A DNA stretch of 64,000 bases from positions 32,997,769 to 33,061,768 of the forward strand of contig NC_079202.1 in assembly GCF_026745355.1 (NCBI RefSeq). Reading direction: 5' to 3'. The position numbers were made by a program, and so were the translations under genes. Within the stretch, counting starts at the first letter, position 1. Every line of letters starts with the position of its first letter. This DNA comes from Beta vulgaris subsp. vulgaris. Lineage: Eukaryota; Streptophyta; Magnoliopsida; Caryophyllales; Amaranthaceae. Below, one piece after another: positions 1 to 11,623 of the stretch. Below the pieces are notes generated by a model. That model saw only the letters and a program-made list of their open reading frames with translations. It did not search any database and had not been told where the DNA came from.

Positions 1-191
1 CTAAAATATTAAGTGCTTTCAGATTAAGGCACATAAACCCTTTTCGATCCCACTCTCACAATATATTTTAATGTTTATTACTTAATTTATTAATACCTAT
101 ATTCTTTAACCTTAGACTCGTAATTATTTAACACATTTTATTAACTCCTAATTTATATTAGTTTATCATAACCTAAGCTCTGATCCCAATT
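1..191 (-). other. Leader and primer-binding site of a minus-strand Ty3/gypsy element
   Basis: Read on the minus strand, the bases just past the LTR edge at 192 are TTGGGATCAGAGCTTAGG, close to the tRNA-iMet-type primer site (TGGTATCAGAGC) used by many plant gypsy elements. The rest is AT-rich leader without an ORF. This implies that the body of the element lies to the left of the window. The PBS match is seen directly; the orientation is inferred from its side relative to the LTR. Confidence 0.6.
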
Positions 192-2593
192 TGTAACACC
201 CCCAAAATTTTTGTTTCAAAACTTTATAAACATTCACTTTTCATTATAATATCTGACCAAACCTTTAGGGTGTTACCGCCGCATCTATTGTTAAAAATAA
301 ATGCAAGGCTAATTATTGAAAATAAAAATTCAACTTACAAACCAAAGTATCAAAATAACCAACTAAGTTGTCTAATTAAAACTAAATTAAACAATCCCAA
401 AACAGTTTTATAATATTAATTAAACTAGGTGAACCTAAAAACTATAGATTTGCTAATTCCTGTAATGTATTCCCTTTCACCAACCTGCACAATATTAATA
501 GGAAAAGAACAAAGAAAAACAAAGATCAAAAATTAGCGAAAGCTAAGTAATTACAACTCCATCCCGTAAAATAATAATAATGATAATAATTTTCATAGCA
601 TAATAAAGACAATAACGTAGTACAGACAAGTATAACATAATATAGACAAGTATAACATAATACAGACAAGTATATAATATGATTAACCATTTCAATTATT
701 TCAAGTTTATATGAGTCATACAAATAAGTATAACGTAGTACATACAAGTATAACATAATACAGACAAATGTATAATATGATCAACCATTTCAATTATTTC
801 AAGTTTATATGAGTCATACAACAACAAATTTAATTATTAGAAGGGAATTGAACGTCAGTAGGCCGGGACTAATCCCAGTAACCACCTACTTCAACATGGG
901 TCGTCACCTAGGTAAATTAAGAGTATTGGCCAATATCGTTTTGCAGAATGTCCCTAGTGTGCACACCCCTCACTAATCCAATAGGTATTCGCAATGTGCA
1001 CCAATAGTATTAGGAGGAAGACAATAAAGAGTTGTAACAGAATAAAAATAAAGTATTGTTCATCACCTATGGAGGATCCAAGTCCACAGGATAATTCCCT
1101 CAATATTATTTCCACTTTACGTGATTAATATATTTTAATAGTTATGGCACATCAAATATCACATTAACATTAACATGAACGTCTTTAGTTCAAATAATAT
1201 TTTTCACAACTTAGCCACGTAATAGAATTGTAATAATCAATGTCCATGATTCATAGTAACCAATACATACATCATTAGAGTCTCATAGAGTCACAATATC
1301 AACTTATAATATCGTTCGTAACATCATTATTAACTCACTAGTTGTACCCATTAAGTTACATTATCAACATTAATATAATTTTCTTAAATATGGTGATTAC
1401 ATATGTACATTATATTCCAAAAGTAATAACAAAAACACTTGTAGATACATATGTATTATATGTAGGAATAGTAGGTACTATAAATATAATAATAATAATT
1501 TTAGTCATAACAAGTACTAATACTATTTATGCCACATAATATACATCTAATGTAAACATAGAATCACATAACCACATGTATTACACATAGCACATACAAT
1601 TCCTAACGGGATTCTAGTTGTTGATGGACATTGTGAATTACCTCAAACGCCTCCCAAATATAGCAATATCAACTAAAAGTCGCCTTCTACGAAGTTTCCG
1701 TCTACAACAAATAATATTACCTAAAGTTAGTCACTTAATATAATATCTCGAAAGAATAATTAACCAAAGTTATAAAATTAATAATGAGAAGGTTGAAAAG
1801 AAACAAAAAAAAATCTAAAAACTTTTCACTTGAAACAAAACGTGACCCAGTACATTTAGAAAGAAAGTAATTGTACAAGGTTTTGGTGTGTGTGACAGCA
1901 CACACTGTACTGCCGACCACTACACCCTTTTTTTTGTTAAAAACTTTAAAACTTGACCAAATTTTTTTTTAAAAGAACTGATGCACGCAGTAGCTAGAAG
2001 CAGGAGGAAGACTGGAAAGAAGAAAGAAGAAAGAAGAAAGATAAAGAAGAAATGAGAAGAAGAAGAAGACCGACGCGGGACTCCGGCCAAGTCGTCGGAG
2101 TCGCGGTGTCGAATTTTGAAAATATATTATTTTTTTCTGGTTGAAACCCTCGAAACACAACAATGGTGATTCTAGATCTGAAATTTATAACTTACCAAAA
2201 AGATGAAGAAAGTGTATTACGTGGAGATTTTTGGGTGTTTAGGGTATATATATATGTATAAATTTAGGGTTTTACTAAAAGATAAGTATTTAAAAAAAAA
2301 ATTTAATCCTTTCCCAAACCAACTCAAGTTATAATTTCAGAATTTTCTTTTCTCTCTAGCTTTCTTTTTGAACGAAAAAGATGATAAAATAAAATCTGAT
2401 TTTCTTCTAACAATTTTCAAAATTTTATTTATTTATTTTTAAATGATAAAAAAATCTGGTATTATAAAAAATCGAATTTCTAGAAAATCTGATTTACTAC
2501 AATTATAATTTATTTTTCAGAATTTAATTTATAAAAATCTTATCATAACAAAATAAATTTCATAAAATAGTTATAACAATTTGGGATATGACA
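192..2593 (-). mobile_element. 5' LTR of a Ty3/gypsy-type element, minus strand
   Basis: The LTR begins on the minus strand at 2593 with TGTCATATCCC and ends at 192 with GGGGGTGTTACA, giving TG..CA ends that are inverted repeats of each other. A primer-binding site follows immediately (176-191). A TATA-like run lies at about 2242-2262. The terminal 90 bp resemble the end of the solo LTR at 8706 (both have a GGTAATAC/GGTAACAC-type motif before the GTGTTACA terminus), so the two are related families. No long ORF is seen. The other LTR and the second target duplication lie outside the window; the flank on this side is GCTTG. Confidence 0.65.
612..822. repeat. Imperfect tandem duplication inside the LTR
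   Basis: A block containing ATAACGTAGTACA, one or more ACAAGTATAACATAATA units and a roughly 70-bp tail ending in ATGAGTCATACAA occurs twice in tandem (tails at about 655-723 and 753-822). The first copy has one additional 20-bp ACAAGTATAACATAATA unit, so the period is 98-118 bp depending on alignment. It looks like local slippage or unequal crossing over. Confidence 0.75.
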
Positions 2594-3126
2594 GCTTGAT
2601 TCAACATTCAATTCGTGGCTTGATTAATCTGGGCTTGGTTGGTCGTGGTTGAAGACGCTATTGAAGAATCCAAGAGAATATGAATGGTTGGTTTTGGTGA
2701 AGCGATGGTGGGTTTGTCGGTGAAAGACTGAAGTGGTAATAAATTGACACAAACTCTTCTTCTCATCATGTCTTCGCTTCGTTTTTTTTCATCTTCTTCG
2801 TCTCTTCACTTCGTCAGTGAGAGGTTGAAGAGGAAATAAATTGAGTGTATAATACAGAGTTATTAATATGAGTTGTCATTCTAAATTGTTAATAATTCCA
2901 TAATGAAAATTGCGATAGGAATTGTATCTAGCTACTCAACTTATAATTAGTTAATTGAATAGTCACCTTAATAAGTTAAAAATGACTTAAATAATAACGA
3001 CCATTAATAATGGATCTTGTTACGACTTAAAATAATCAACATGACTTCAAAAGCAGGAGAATAATGGACCTTAAAACTATTCGCTTTTAATAAGCTCAAA
3101 ATAACAATATCAAGGCTTAAAGGTTA
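2594..3126. other. No recognisable feature
   Basis: AT-rich sequence between the LTR at 192-2593 and the MITE remnant. Short CTTC/GAAG-rich tracts near 2740-2840 form no coding frame of note. I see no gene, RNA gene or element boundary here. Confidence 0.4.
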
Positions 3127-3522
3127 CAAGGATTGAGAACAGACCGAAAATTTCTGGTCCAGTCCCTGGTCCATGAAAACTTGGAATTCCGGACCGGAAT
3201 GGACTGGAATTTTTTTTTTTGTAAAAATAGGTTTCAGGTTAATTTTTTTTTGAAACTTACAAAATTTAAAAAGTTAAAACCTAATCTTTATTTCATATAA
3301 GATTATTGCTTAGAGTATTATTAATTTTTAATCTATCAAATTTATTAATATGTTTAAAATTTAGCAAAAATGATTTTCTTAAATAAAAAATTACAAATTA
3401 TGTACAACCTGTCCAATACCGAACCGGACCGGAAAAATTCCGGTACCAATCCGAAAAAAATTTGGATTCTGTTGCACTGGTCCAGTCGGTCTGGTCCGAT
3501 TTTGGACCAATGCACACCCCTA
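3127..3522. mobile_element. hAT-like MITE remnant
   Basis: The right end reads GGACCAATGCACACCCCTAG. Its reverse complement begins CTAGGGGTGTGCA, a terminus common in plant hAT MITEs. The two ends are partly inverted copies rich in GGTCC/GGACC (left TTTCTGGTCCAGTCCC, right CACTGGTCCAGTCGG). The left terminal dozen bases are not recognisable, so that edge is approximate and no target duplication was found. A 61-62-aa frame on each strand is an effect of the inverted repeat and is not a gene. Confidence 0.45.
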
Positions 3523-3612
3523 GATGCGTCAATTAATATCACAATTATTAGCTAGATTATAAAGGATATTACATGCCTCCTCCAACTAGCAAAGGTTCTA
3601 AGTAGGATTCCT

Positions 3613-4476
3613 TGTAACATCTATTACTAACACGCACATTCCCCTTCTATGTATGTTTTATCATAGTTAGTTATGCTAATATGTTTCTTTAAACCTGATT
3701 GTGGGATATGAAATATTTTATGATGTTATGAAGTAATGTTATAAAATGATGATGCTATGAAAATCAGATAATGATCTTTTCCGTGATGAATTCTGAAAGA
3801 TGGTTATTCAAAGGAATGTAAGATGATAAACAAAATGAAAGATGGTTCATGGCAGTATTTTGTTATGTTGGTCATGCACATTCCATCCCGGCGGCTCTGT
3901 CACCTTGTATTGGGGGGGGGGGACAATAGTCTCCTGTGAAACCCGTACTCTGTTATGCCGCCTTTAGGTGGGGGATAATAACTTCCCGTGGTCTCGTACT
4001 ATATCAAGCCACCTTCTGATGGAGGACTATTGTTCTCCATGGCTTCTGTTATACTTGTCAAGTTACAAATAAGAACAGTTTATGATGATAAACATGATAA
4101 ATAATATAATCATTATATATGACGTGTTTATGAAATGGTTTTACGACATTCTCCCATCCCTGTGTGTAAATAAAGTTAATTGAAATGAATTTATGATGTT
4201 AGGGTAATATGTTACTAATCTTCGACTCATGACATTTTGTATTCTGTTTTAGGTACGACAAAATAGTTGTAAGGGTGCTATTATGGATTATATTGAAGTG
4301 GCTTAATGTAATTTGGGATGTTTAAGATATTCTTTATTATGGGTAACCATTATTATTTTCATGATGAGCATTTTAACAACTATTTTACGCAATTATTTTA
4401 TTAGTGGGCTCATAACTTAGATACTTAAGTTAAGTTTCTGCTGCCCGTTAAGATTACGTATTTCTGGGTCGTTACA
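3613..4476 (+). mobile_element. LTR-like fragment (gypsy type)
   Basis: The right end has the form of a plant gypsy LTR terminus (GGGTCGTTACA at 4466-4476), preceded by the ACGACAAAATAGTTGTAAG and CCGCTGCCCGTT-like motifs usual near LTR ends. The left edge, TGTAACATC at 3613, is only a candidate: the adjoining 5-mers (TTCCT and GTAAA) do not match. At 3885-4050 there are three imperfect units of about 60 bp with a 'CCACCTTnnGGTGGAGGA...CTCCATGG' pattern. An 11-base G run lies at 3912-3922. Confidence 0.45.
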
Positions 4477-5582
4477 GTAAACTACAAAAACTTACGTGAA
4501 AGCTTCAATAGAATAAAAGGAAAAAAAAAATCAATGCCAGGAAAAAATAAAAGAATGAAAAAATTCAAAGTGGTAAAAATTTAAAAGTACAAGAAAGTGT
4601 AGAAAGCAATATGAAAAAATGAAAAAAAGAGTCGAAGGAAAAAAAAAGTTGAGCTAGAGGGCTAGCGACACAAGTTCTACCCCTCATTTCAAATCGCATC
4701 AATCCATAAAATAACTCAAAACCTATAAAATCCATAAACCTTATCTTGGCCTTAAACAAAAAAACAACCATAATCCTTACCTTGGCCCATCCATTAAACC
4801 CTCCATCTAAACCTTAACTCCTTTCAAACTTCATATCAATCATAACTTATTCTTCAAGGTATGTCTAAACTTGATAGGTTGAAAGCCCAAAAGGGTGGCC
4901 AATGCAAAAGTTAGGGGTCAAAAAAAATTAGATCAAGGATTAAAAATGGTGGGATTTTGCAAGGCTATATAGGAATCCTCATCTTGAGTTCTAACCTCTT
5001 TAATAAAATAATAAATCAGGGTATCATGATTTGACTTTTTAAAATTCAGAAGCATACTCTTTCTAGATTCGATATAGACTCAAGTCTATACCTAGCCACG
5101 TTAAACCCCCCCCCCCCCCACCTAAATACATATGATTTATAAATTAAACCTTTCTAATTTTCAATCCAAATTATCCTTGTCCCTGAAGGACTCTGATACT
5201 TCCATGGTCTCTAGCAAAATCTGAATTGGCATGCGTTAACTCCCTAGTTAAAAAACTTCGAAAGCTCCTCTGAATGCTCAATTTAAATCGAATACCTTCT
5301 AATCTAGGCTCAAAGTGCCTAATTTAAGAAAAGCTTTTCCAAAGTGGCGGCTTCCTATATTTGTGGTGGTTCCTCCAAATAAAACTCCCGAAAAGTTGTA
5401 ATATGCGGATCTCACTTGTGGACCCTGATTTTTATCAAAACAGTTTTTAAAAAATAAACCTATTTGTCTCTACCAATCTAGTTTAATCTACATTAACATA
5501 ACCCTTACCTTGCATAGCATCTCTATGCCAAATCTTTTTCTAGCTTTACATAACTAATAACCCTGACCTTGCATATCGTATG
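4477..5582. other. No gene seen; flank of the solo LTR
   Basis: AT-rich, with a 14-base C run at 5106-5119. At 5470-5580 two degenerate units of the form 'CTTGCATA(g/t)C..AT..TATGCCAAATC/ATCCAGATC' continue after the solo LTR at 8712-8770. This shows that the LTR landed inside a short degenerate repeat. No coding frame is supported. Confidence 0.4.
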
Positions 5583-8500
5583 TGTAATACACCGTATTTT
5601 TTTAGTATTTATTTTATAAAATAAATATTTTATGGAAAGTGTATTTTAGCATTTTCACTGGTTTTAAATTATTTTGGCGGGAATATGGCGCCAAAATTGG
5701 ATTTGTTAAGCTTTTGCCATTAAATCCTAGTAAAAAAATTTCAGAAAACCAAAAAAAAAAAATATCTTTGGGCCATTTTTTCCCACGGGGTTCTATAGTG
5801 GTTGGAGGGATTTTTTTTCCCTATAACTGCCATATTTATGATGGAGGTTACAAATCTTGGTTCAATCTCCTCTCCTAATTTATGGTGAAGGTTACAAACT
5901 ATTTAATTTTGAAAGTTAGGTACTACCTATTCTACTCATATAAATACCCCATACCTTAAGCCATCTTTTTCACACAAAAACTTTGGAGAATCCATACTCT
6001 CTTACTTCAAGGTTCTTCTTTGTCTTCTTATCTATTCCACTTATTTATTTCTTATTCAAATTCCAATTTTGTTTTGCACTAGTGGAAAATAGTCCATCTG
6101 GTGCGGTCAAAATCGAGCTTACAGATGCGGTTTTGGTCCACATCAGATGGACCCGCAGTGACTAACAAAAAAATCTGATGCGGTTCTTAACATGACCGCA
6201 TCAGAAAAGCACCTTTGACTATAAAAAATATTGCATACAAAGCAAACAGTGCTTTGTATGCAGAATCAGGTCATTGTAAGTATTTCTAACCCAAAATCTA
6301 GCAAGTAACCAAAACATTATCCAACCCAGGAATTCATTATACAACAATATAAACATATACATTATACAAGTTATTTACCAAATAAACTATCAACAAAAAA
6401 ACATAATCCAGGAATAAAATACAAAAAAAACGAAATAATAAAATAAAACTAAACAAACCGATGGAACGACGGTGTAGATTTAAACTCAGCAATGACAATG
6501 AAAATGAAAACGAGGGTGAAAATAACAACGAAAATAAAAATTCAGAAATGAAATTATAAACTTAAAACTAAGCTAATTACAAAAATGAAAATTAAAAACG
6601 AAAAAAATAAACCCAGATCTGGAAATTGTTTATGTCGAATTTTTGATGAGTTGTTGATGATGAAAACGACGGTGTTGACGAGCAACGATGGTGACGAATT
6701 GACGAATTTTTGACGAGCGAAGTACAAACGAGTGATGGAAACAAGCGACGGAGACGAGCGATGGAGACGATCGGATTGACGAATTTTTAATGAGTTGATG
6801 ATGAAAACGACGATGTTGACGAATTTTTGATGAGGGAGTTGATGAGAGTGGGAAAGGAGTGGGGGGTAGGCGTCGTGATGAGATAAAGAGGCGTTTTAGG
6901 GTTAGAGAGTGGTGTTAGGGTTAGAGAGTGGAGAGGCACTGAGCACGGGAGAGACAGACGGGTGTTAGGGTTAGAGAGTGGCCGGAGAGGTGCTGAGCAT
7001 GGGAGAGAGAGGGGTGTTAGGGTTTGTGAGTGGAGGGCGCATGAGAGAGAGGGGAGAAGGGTGAGGTTTTTAGGGTTTTTAGGGTTATAAGGAAATAGAC
7101 TGGGCTTAGGTGATAAGGAAAAGGAGCGTTGGCCATGCGAATTGGGCTGGAGTTTAATTTTTTATTTTAGAAAAATAAAAAAATCTGATGCAGTCCTAGG
7201 AACCGCATCAGATTTTCAAAAACCGCATCAGATTTTAAATCTGATGCGGTTTTTCAAGGACCACATCAGATTTAAAATCTGATGCGGTTTTTCAAGGACC
7301 GCATCAGATTTTGTTTGCCAAATTTCCCTCTCATTTTTTTTGTTGATTTTCGAATGCGGTTTTACAAAAACCGCACCAGTTCCTAAGTGCCATATAAGGT
7401 TTTTTCCACTACTGTTGGGTCAAGAATTTTTTTTTTTTCATGTTTCTTACTAAACAATATTATGCTCATGATAGGTTATTCATGTTTAAATTCATGATTA
7501 AGTTTATGTGATGAGTTACTTATTAGATATTTATATTATTGGTTTGTTATGAGATCGTTCAAGATTAAGACTAAGTGGAGATACTAGTATACTCTTTGTG
7601 CAAGATCAAGGTACGTTATGTAGCTAGATCTTTTGAAATGTGGTTTTATGTGATAACTTTGTTTATTGATTTACTGGTTGGATTGATTTAGAAATTTGGT
7701 TTTAAAATGGTCAGAATATTTTATTAGTCACTCTTGAAAGTGAAAAGAAGGAATGATTTTATCAATCATTTTATATATAAAAGTTTTGTTATCCTTTTTG
7801 GAAAATTAAATTATTTTTACAAGGAAAGTTAGATTGATTTTTATGAACTTTGAATGTTCAAAAAGTTGTTTATGAGGAAAGAGGGTTTGTTCATGACTTA
7901 CGAGTCATATTATTATTATTTCCGCTTGATTAACATCAAGAGCTTCACAGTCCACTTATTGGCAATTATAGTTACCCCATGATATAGTTTCGTGATGGGA
8001 TGACTAGCTTGGGGGGTGTGCACACTTAGCAAAACAAAAGTGGAGATAAGAAGAGGAATTGTTTTCAAGATTATTTTTAATCCAAGTTCTTTGGAAAGAG
8101 TTTGTTCTTAGAAGGTTATTCTTGAATTATTATTGAAGCATTTGGAGAAAGTTTGTTCTTAAAAGGTTATTCTTGAATTATTATTCAAGTGTTTGGAAAT
8201 AGTTCATTCTTAAAAGGTTATTCTCAAATTATTTTTAAAGTGTTTGAAAATAATTTATTCTTAAAGAGTTATTCTTGAATTATTAGTGATGGAGTTTTCA
8301 AGTTGAAAAAAAAATATTGCGAACTAACAAATGTGTTACTTATCTAGTACATTTCGTACTCAGTTTTATACTGACGCGTATTTTCTTTTTCCTATTTGGC
8401 TTTGTCCTGTTTACCTTTTTGGTAATCAGTTTTGCAGGTGAATTTTTGATGTGCATGGGAGCATGCTAAGAAGGGGATCTTCACCTAGATTAGAGTGTTT

Positions 8501-8706
8501 AATTTATATTGAGTTTTGAGACAATATTTATTTTTATTAATAAAGAAGTATTATTATTTTTGGTTAAAGTCTTCCGCTGCAAGTTATTTTGTTGGTTAAT
8601 CGTTGGTTGTCAAAAGTGTGTTAGTCACGTGGCGGTAATACTCCTAAATTAATAAAATATTATTTACTAAATTATTTTCAAAAGCGAGTAATTTGGGAGT
8701 GTTACA
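5583..8706 (+). mobile_element. Solo LTR of a gypsy-type element with an internal CACTA MITE
   Basis: The LTR starts TGTAATACACC at 5583 and ends GGGAGTGTTACA at 8706. It is flanked by identical 5-bp sequences, GTATG at 5578-5582 and GTATG at 8707-8711, which is a target-site duplication. No primer site, polypurine tract or coding sequence lies between. After removing the 1338-bp CACTA insertion the LTR is about 1.78 kb. The structure is what LTR-LTR recombination leaves behind. A TATA-like ATATAAATACCCC at 5938-5950 would start a transcript just before the CACTA insertion. Confidence 0.85.
6077..7414. mobile_element. Non-autonomous CACTA (En/Spm-type) element
   Basis: The left end is CACTAGTGGAAAATAG at 6077. 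The right end is TTTTTTCCACTACTG at 7414, one base off the perfect inverse. Both sides carry the 3-bp target duplication TTG (6074-6076 and 7415-7417), the usual CACTA length. Subterminal arrays of TCTGATGCGGTTTT and its inverse (ACCGCATCAGA) crowd both ends (6090-6205 and 7180-7375); such arrays are the transposase-binding regions of CACTA elements. The middle has no transposase frame, only simple GACGA-rich sequence and a tandem repeat based on GGTGTTAGGGTTAGAGAGTGG at 6885-7035. Confidence 0.88.
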
Positions 8707-8711
8707 GTATG

Positions 8712-9030
8712 TATCCAGATCTTTATCTTAGCTTTGCATAACCTTGATCTGGCATAACGTCTCATGCATCCTTACAGAGTCTAAGTTTTCATCATTGCAT
8801 CACTATGTGTATTATTATCTAATTTGTTTCCACCTATTTGCTAACAATCTTCTCCTGCATGCTAATTACATTCCTTGTAGTTATTGGCTTGTAGAATTAA
8901 CTTTTTTTTTTGTAGAAGCTAGCGATATATAGACCGATTATGGATTGCAGAGCATCTGGAATTGTTTTCAATCCTGATATCAACTACTTTCACTTTAGGT
9001 TTCACAAACTTCAATCAAAGTGGGGGATTA
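8712..9030 (+). other. Probable 3' internal end of a retroelement, with polypurine tract
   Basis: No protein is recognisable. The segment ends CAATCAAAGTGGGGGATTA immediately before a TG at 9031. A purine-rich AAAGTGGGGGA just before an LTR is the usual plus-strand primer of plant LTR retroelements. The left part (8712-8770) is the continuation of the degenerate repeat interrupted by the solo LTR. Confidence 0.4.
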
Positions 9031-9600
9031 TGTAGAATCATGTCTCCCCATTTGGCACCCGAGGACGAAACATACCGTCGTCCTAAATAGTCCGGTTCAA
9101 AGGAAGAGCAATCCAACAAGGTAAGCCCAAAATCGTTGTAAGAACATAGAGTCTATGTATCTATTCCAATCCCAGTTTTATTTCTTAGAGAGCCAAATTA
9201 ATCATTCATGATAATTGTATGTATTTTTGGCCGGCGCGCTTCGCACTTGAATGCATCTGGTGCGGCAACATTGCGCACACGCGACCTCAGACAGTAAGCA
9301 AAACTCATGCGCACAGAAGCAGATACGCGTAGCGCATCCTCAAATTTTATTGGGTTTCTTTCGTTTTGCCTATAAGTATATCTCATTTTCACTCGATCTT
9401 CGACAGACTTTCCTACGACACTTCGACATGCTTTCGTATACAATTTCAACTACTAAATACACTCCAAACACTTCAAACATACAATCACACACTCAAACTC
9501 CATCAATTTCTATTATAGCTTCAAGATTGCTCCTCATGTGAACTGTTATTCAAGACTGGGGCGACAAAGGTATGAGGGAGAATTCCAATTTAATTATTAT
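9031..9600 (+). mobile_element. LTR-like repeat, copy 1
   Basis: The repeat starts TGTAGAATC right after a polypurine tract. It shares, in order, with sequence at 62506-63170: the TGTAGAA start, an AAACATAnCGTCGTCCTAA motif (9069-9088 and 62549-62566), a TATA-like box followed by TTTTCACTCG, and an ACTTCnnCATA..-rich leader. The order matches a promoter-bearing LTR. The right edge is not defined. Frames of 83 and 96 aa on opposite strands here are not recognised as proteins. Confidence 0.45.
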
Positions 9601-10325
9601 CTTACTAACTATCTACTTATCTTGATGTAGATCCTTAAAGGATTTTTGCCTCTTGTATATTCTATACCTCTAATCTTTTCTTTCATTTTTTATATTTTAT
9701 TATAATATCATATGCATGTTGTATGTTTTAATGCTTTCGTTACGTCACATGTTTATTTTTGCTAATTACAAGACCTAAACAATTGTCCTAATGCTAGATT
9801 TAGAAAAATTGGACAATTGGATTAGGTTTCCTATAATTTGATTAAATAACATGTCACCAAAAAATTATCTTTTGTGTTTAATAAACCAACCTAGATTAAT
9901 TTTCAGATTACATGAACTTATATCTTGGTTACTTAATTGCGTAAACTAGACATGGATTGTATTAAGTAGAAATCAATAATGGGCGAATTTAATTCCTGAT
10001 CATATTCTTACTCTTACTCTCTGAACTTAATCTTTGGTTTATTGACCAATTATGAAGTCATGACGAGATTTCTACATTAAATAAATCCCTAAGTTATCCA
10101 TATGATTCCCCAATATCCAATTAGGTTCATGAGTCTTCCTTTAAAGACTTGTTGAAAACGTATTTAGTAAAAAACAAAAAACTTTCTATAATGAGGTAGT
10201 CAAATACACGTTCATCCCACGTGCGCAATAAAAGCATACCAACACTAAGTAATAATGATGCCATTGTTCTTATAAATGATGTTTCCTCCATAACAAATTA
10301 GATGTTACACTTTCTATATATGACT
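9601..10325. other. No recognisable feature
   Basis: AT-rich DNA with no supported coding frame, no structured RNA and no clear element edge. It probably belongs partly to the element ending upstream. Confidence 0.35.
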
Positions 10326-10483
10326 GTAACAAAATATATGTTACACTTCCTTTTTAGGCAACCATCTCTCTCTATCTCTCTCCTATTACATGGGTCCCCT
10401 TTTTTCTTTCTCTCTATATCTCTCCTCTTCAAAAAATTGTCTATAAAAATGTGTTTTGAAAAGTGTAACATATATTTTGTTAC
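10326..10483. mobile_element. Short MITE with perfect 23-bp inverted ends
   Basis: Positions 10326-10348 (GTAACAAAATATATG..) and 10461-10483 are perfect reverse complements over 23 bp and enclose about 110 bp of CT-rich sequence. The whole is 158 bp, typical of a MITE. I could not settle a target duplication, so the superfamily is open. A further GTTACACTTTCTATATA just upstream suggests that the left end may extend slightly. Confidence 0.65.
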
Positions 10484-10520
10484 GAGAAAGTTTTAGTTTT
10501 ATGTAATAAAATTCATTCTC

Positions 10521-10523
<3 letters not shown>

Positions 10524-10583
<60 letters not shown>
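10524..10583. repeat. (TA)n microsatellite
   Basis: About 30 uninterrupted TA units, directly abutting the 3' end of the minus-strand LINE. It may be the target site, the expanded LINE tail, or both. Confidence 0.95.
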
Positions 10584-10586
<3 letters not shown>

Positions 10587-10875
10587 AAAGAAAAACTTAG
10601 ACAGACCCCTTTAATCAGGAGGTCGGCCTAAAACATCCTTACGGATGATAAGAGAGAAATCAACATCAAAAGGAGGAAAACATGCGAAGAGATGCAGTGG
10701 CCTTGGTTAGCCATATAATCCGCCGCTCTATTAGCCTCCCTGAAGACGTGGAAAACTTGGACACTTACAAAATCCTGAAGCTCCAAACCTACATCACAAA
10801 TAATATTAGCAATTTCCCAAGGAACACACCAAAGCTTTTTTTCAGAGTATTGATGACCGCTAAATTATCCCCCTC
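10584..10875 (-). pseudogene. LINE ORF2, C-terminal part (end of RNase H) and 3' end
   Basis: On the minus strand this continues the RNase H domain that breaks off at 22381. Joining the flanks over the shared CCCTC restores the frame through the IIEGDN motif, which carries a catalytic Asp of plant LINE RNase H. The frame runs on through residues resembling VFHVFREANRAADYMA, the usual C-terminal HxxREANxxAD motif, with a few frameshifts. The element ends in a pyrimidine-rich TTTTTCTTTCC against the (TA)n tract. It is the 3' end of a 5'-truncated, non-functional copy. Confidence 0.85.
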
Positions 10876-11162
10876 TGTAATCCCCCACAATTTTAAAGAA
10901 TTTTCATAAATATATTATAGTATTTATGTAGTTATATTTAAATCCAAATGAATTTGGGAAATAATTTGACTTTTAAAAGGGTTGACTATTTTAAAAGTCA
11001 ACTAAAATTATTTTTCATAGCTTAATAAAATTTGAAATATTTTAATTAAGCATATTTTAATAAGAGTTTTAAATATTAGAAGAATATTGAAAAGGAAGTT
11101 TAATGGAATCGAAAGTCCAAAAACTAATAAAAAGGGAAAGAGTCGTTTGATGACTAAAGTCT

Positions 11163-11370
11163 TTTTTTTTTTTGATTAGGAAATTAAGTCAGCCCAAGGG
11201 CTAACCCCTACCAAGGCTACTAGCCTTGTAGGAACTACCAGCACATTGGCTGGTAAAGCATGCAAAGCATGCTAAGGAAATACCCCAACATAATGCTGGG
11301 GGTAAGGATCGAACCCCTGACCTTAAGGATCAGAGGGGAGTGCTCTACCACATGAGCTAGCTCCTCATCC
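11163..11370 (-). mobile_element. tRNA-derived SINE
   Basis: On the minus strand the element starts near 11370 with GGATGAGGAGCTAGCTC. It contains an A-box-like TAGCTCATGTGGTAGAGC and a B-box-like GGGGTTCGATCC, the internal RNA polymerase III promoter of a tRNA gene, and ends in a 12-base A tail (T run at 11162-11173 on the plus strand). The 16-bp sequence TTTGATGACTAAAGTC occurs on both sides (11146-11161 and 11371-11386) and only once at the matching place in the 3' LTR (about 20153-20168), which is the empty site. It therefore inserted after the gypsy element. Length is about 208 bp. The family is not named. Confidence 0.93.
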
Positions 11371-11623
11371 TTTGATGACTAAAGTCTTAATTAGCCCATC
11401 TTAGTAGCGATCAAGTTTCATTAATTAAAATCCCTTTTCCTATGCCCACAAGTAAAAGCCTTTATATAAATATCCTAAAAACCCAATTATTTCACCCTAA
11501 CACTTATTTTCTCCCAAACCTCACGTGATTCTCCTTCTCCCTCTACTCGACTTTTCTCTCTCCTCTTCGTGCGCCATTGACGTCCTTTTTCCTCTCAAAG
11601 ATTTTTTTCTTCTTCTCCAAGTA

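Noticed and set aside
612..822. CRISPR-like spaced repeats
   Set aside because: Only two to three imperfect tandem units without unique spacers, in plant DNA inside an LTR.
3354..3555. Overlapping 61-62-aa frames on both strands
   Set aside because: They come from the inverted GGTCC-rich ends of the hAT-like MITE.
6885..7035. Repeated GTTAGGGTTAGAG suggesting interstitial telomere sequence
   Set aside because: The units are not TTTAGGG arrays; the repeat is a longer 50-60-bp unit inside a CACTA MITE.
11281..11370. Possible tRNA gene (A and B boxes)
   Set aside because: Only the promoter-bearing part resembles tRNA; with the A tail and 16-bp duplication it is a SINE, not a tRNA gene.
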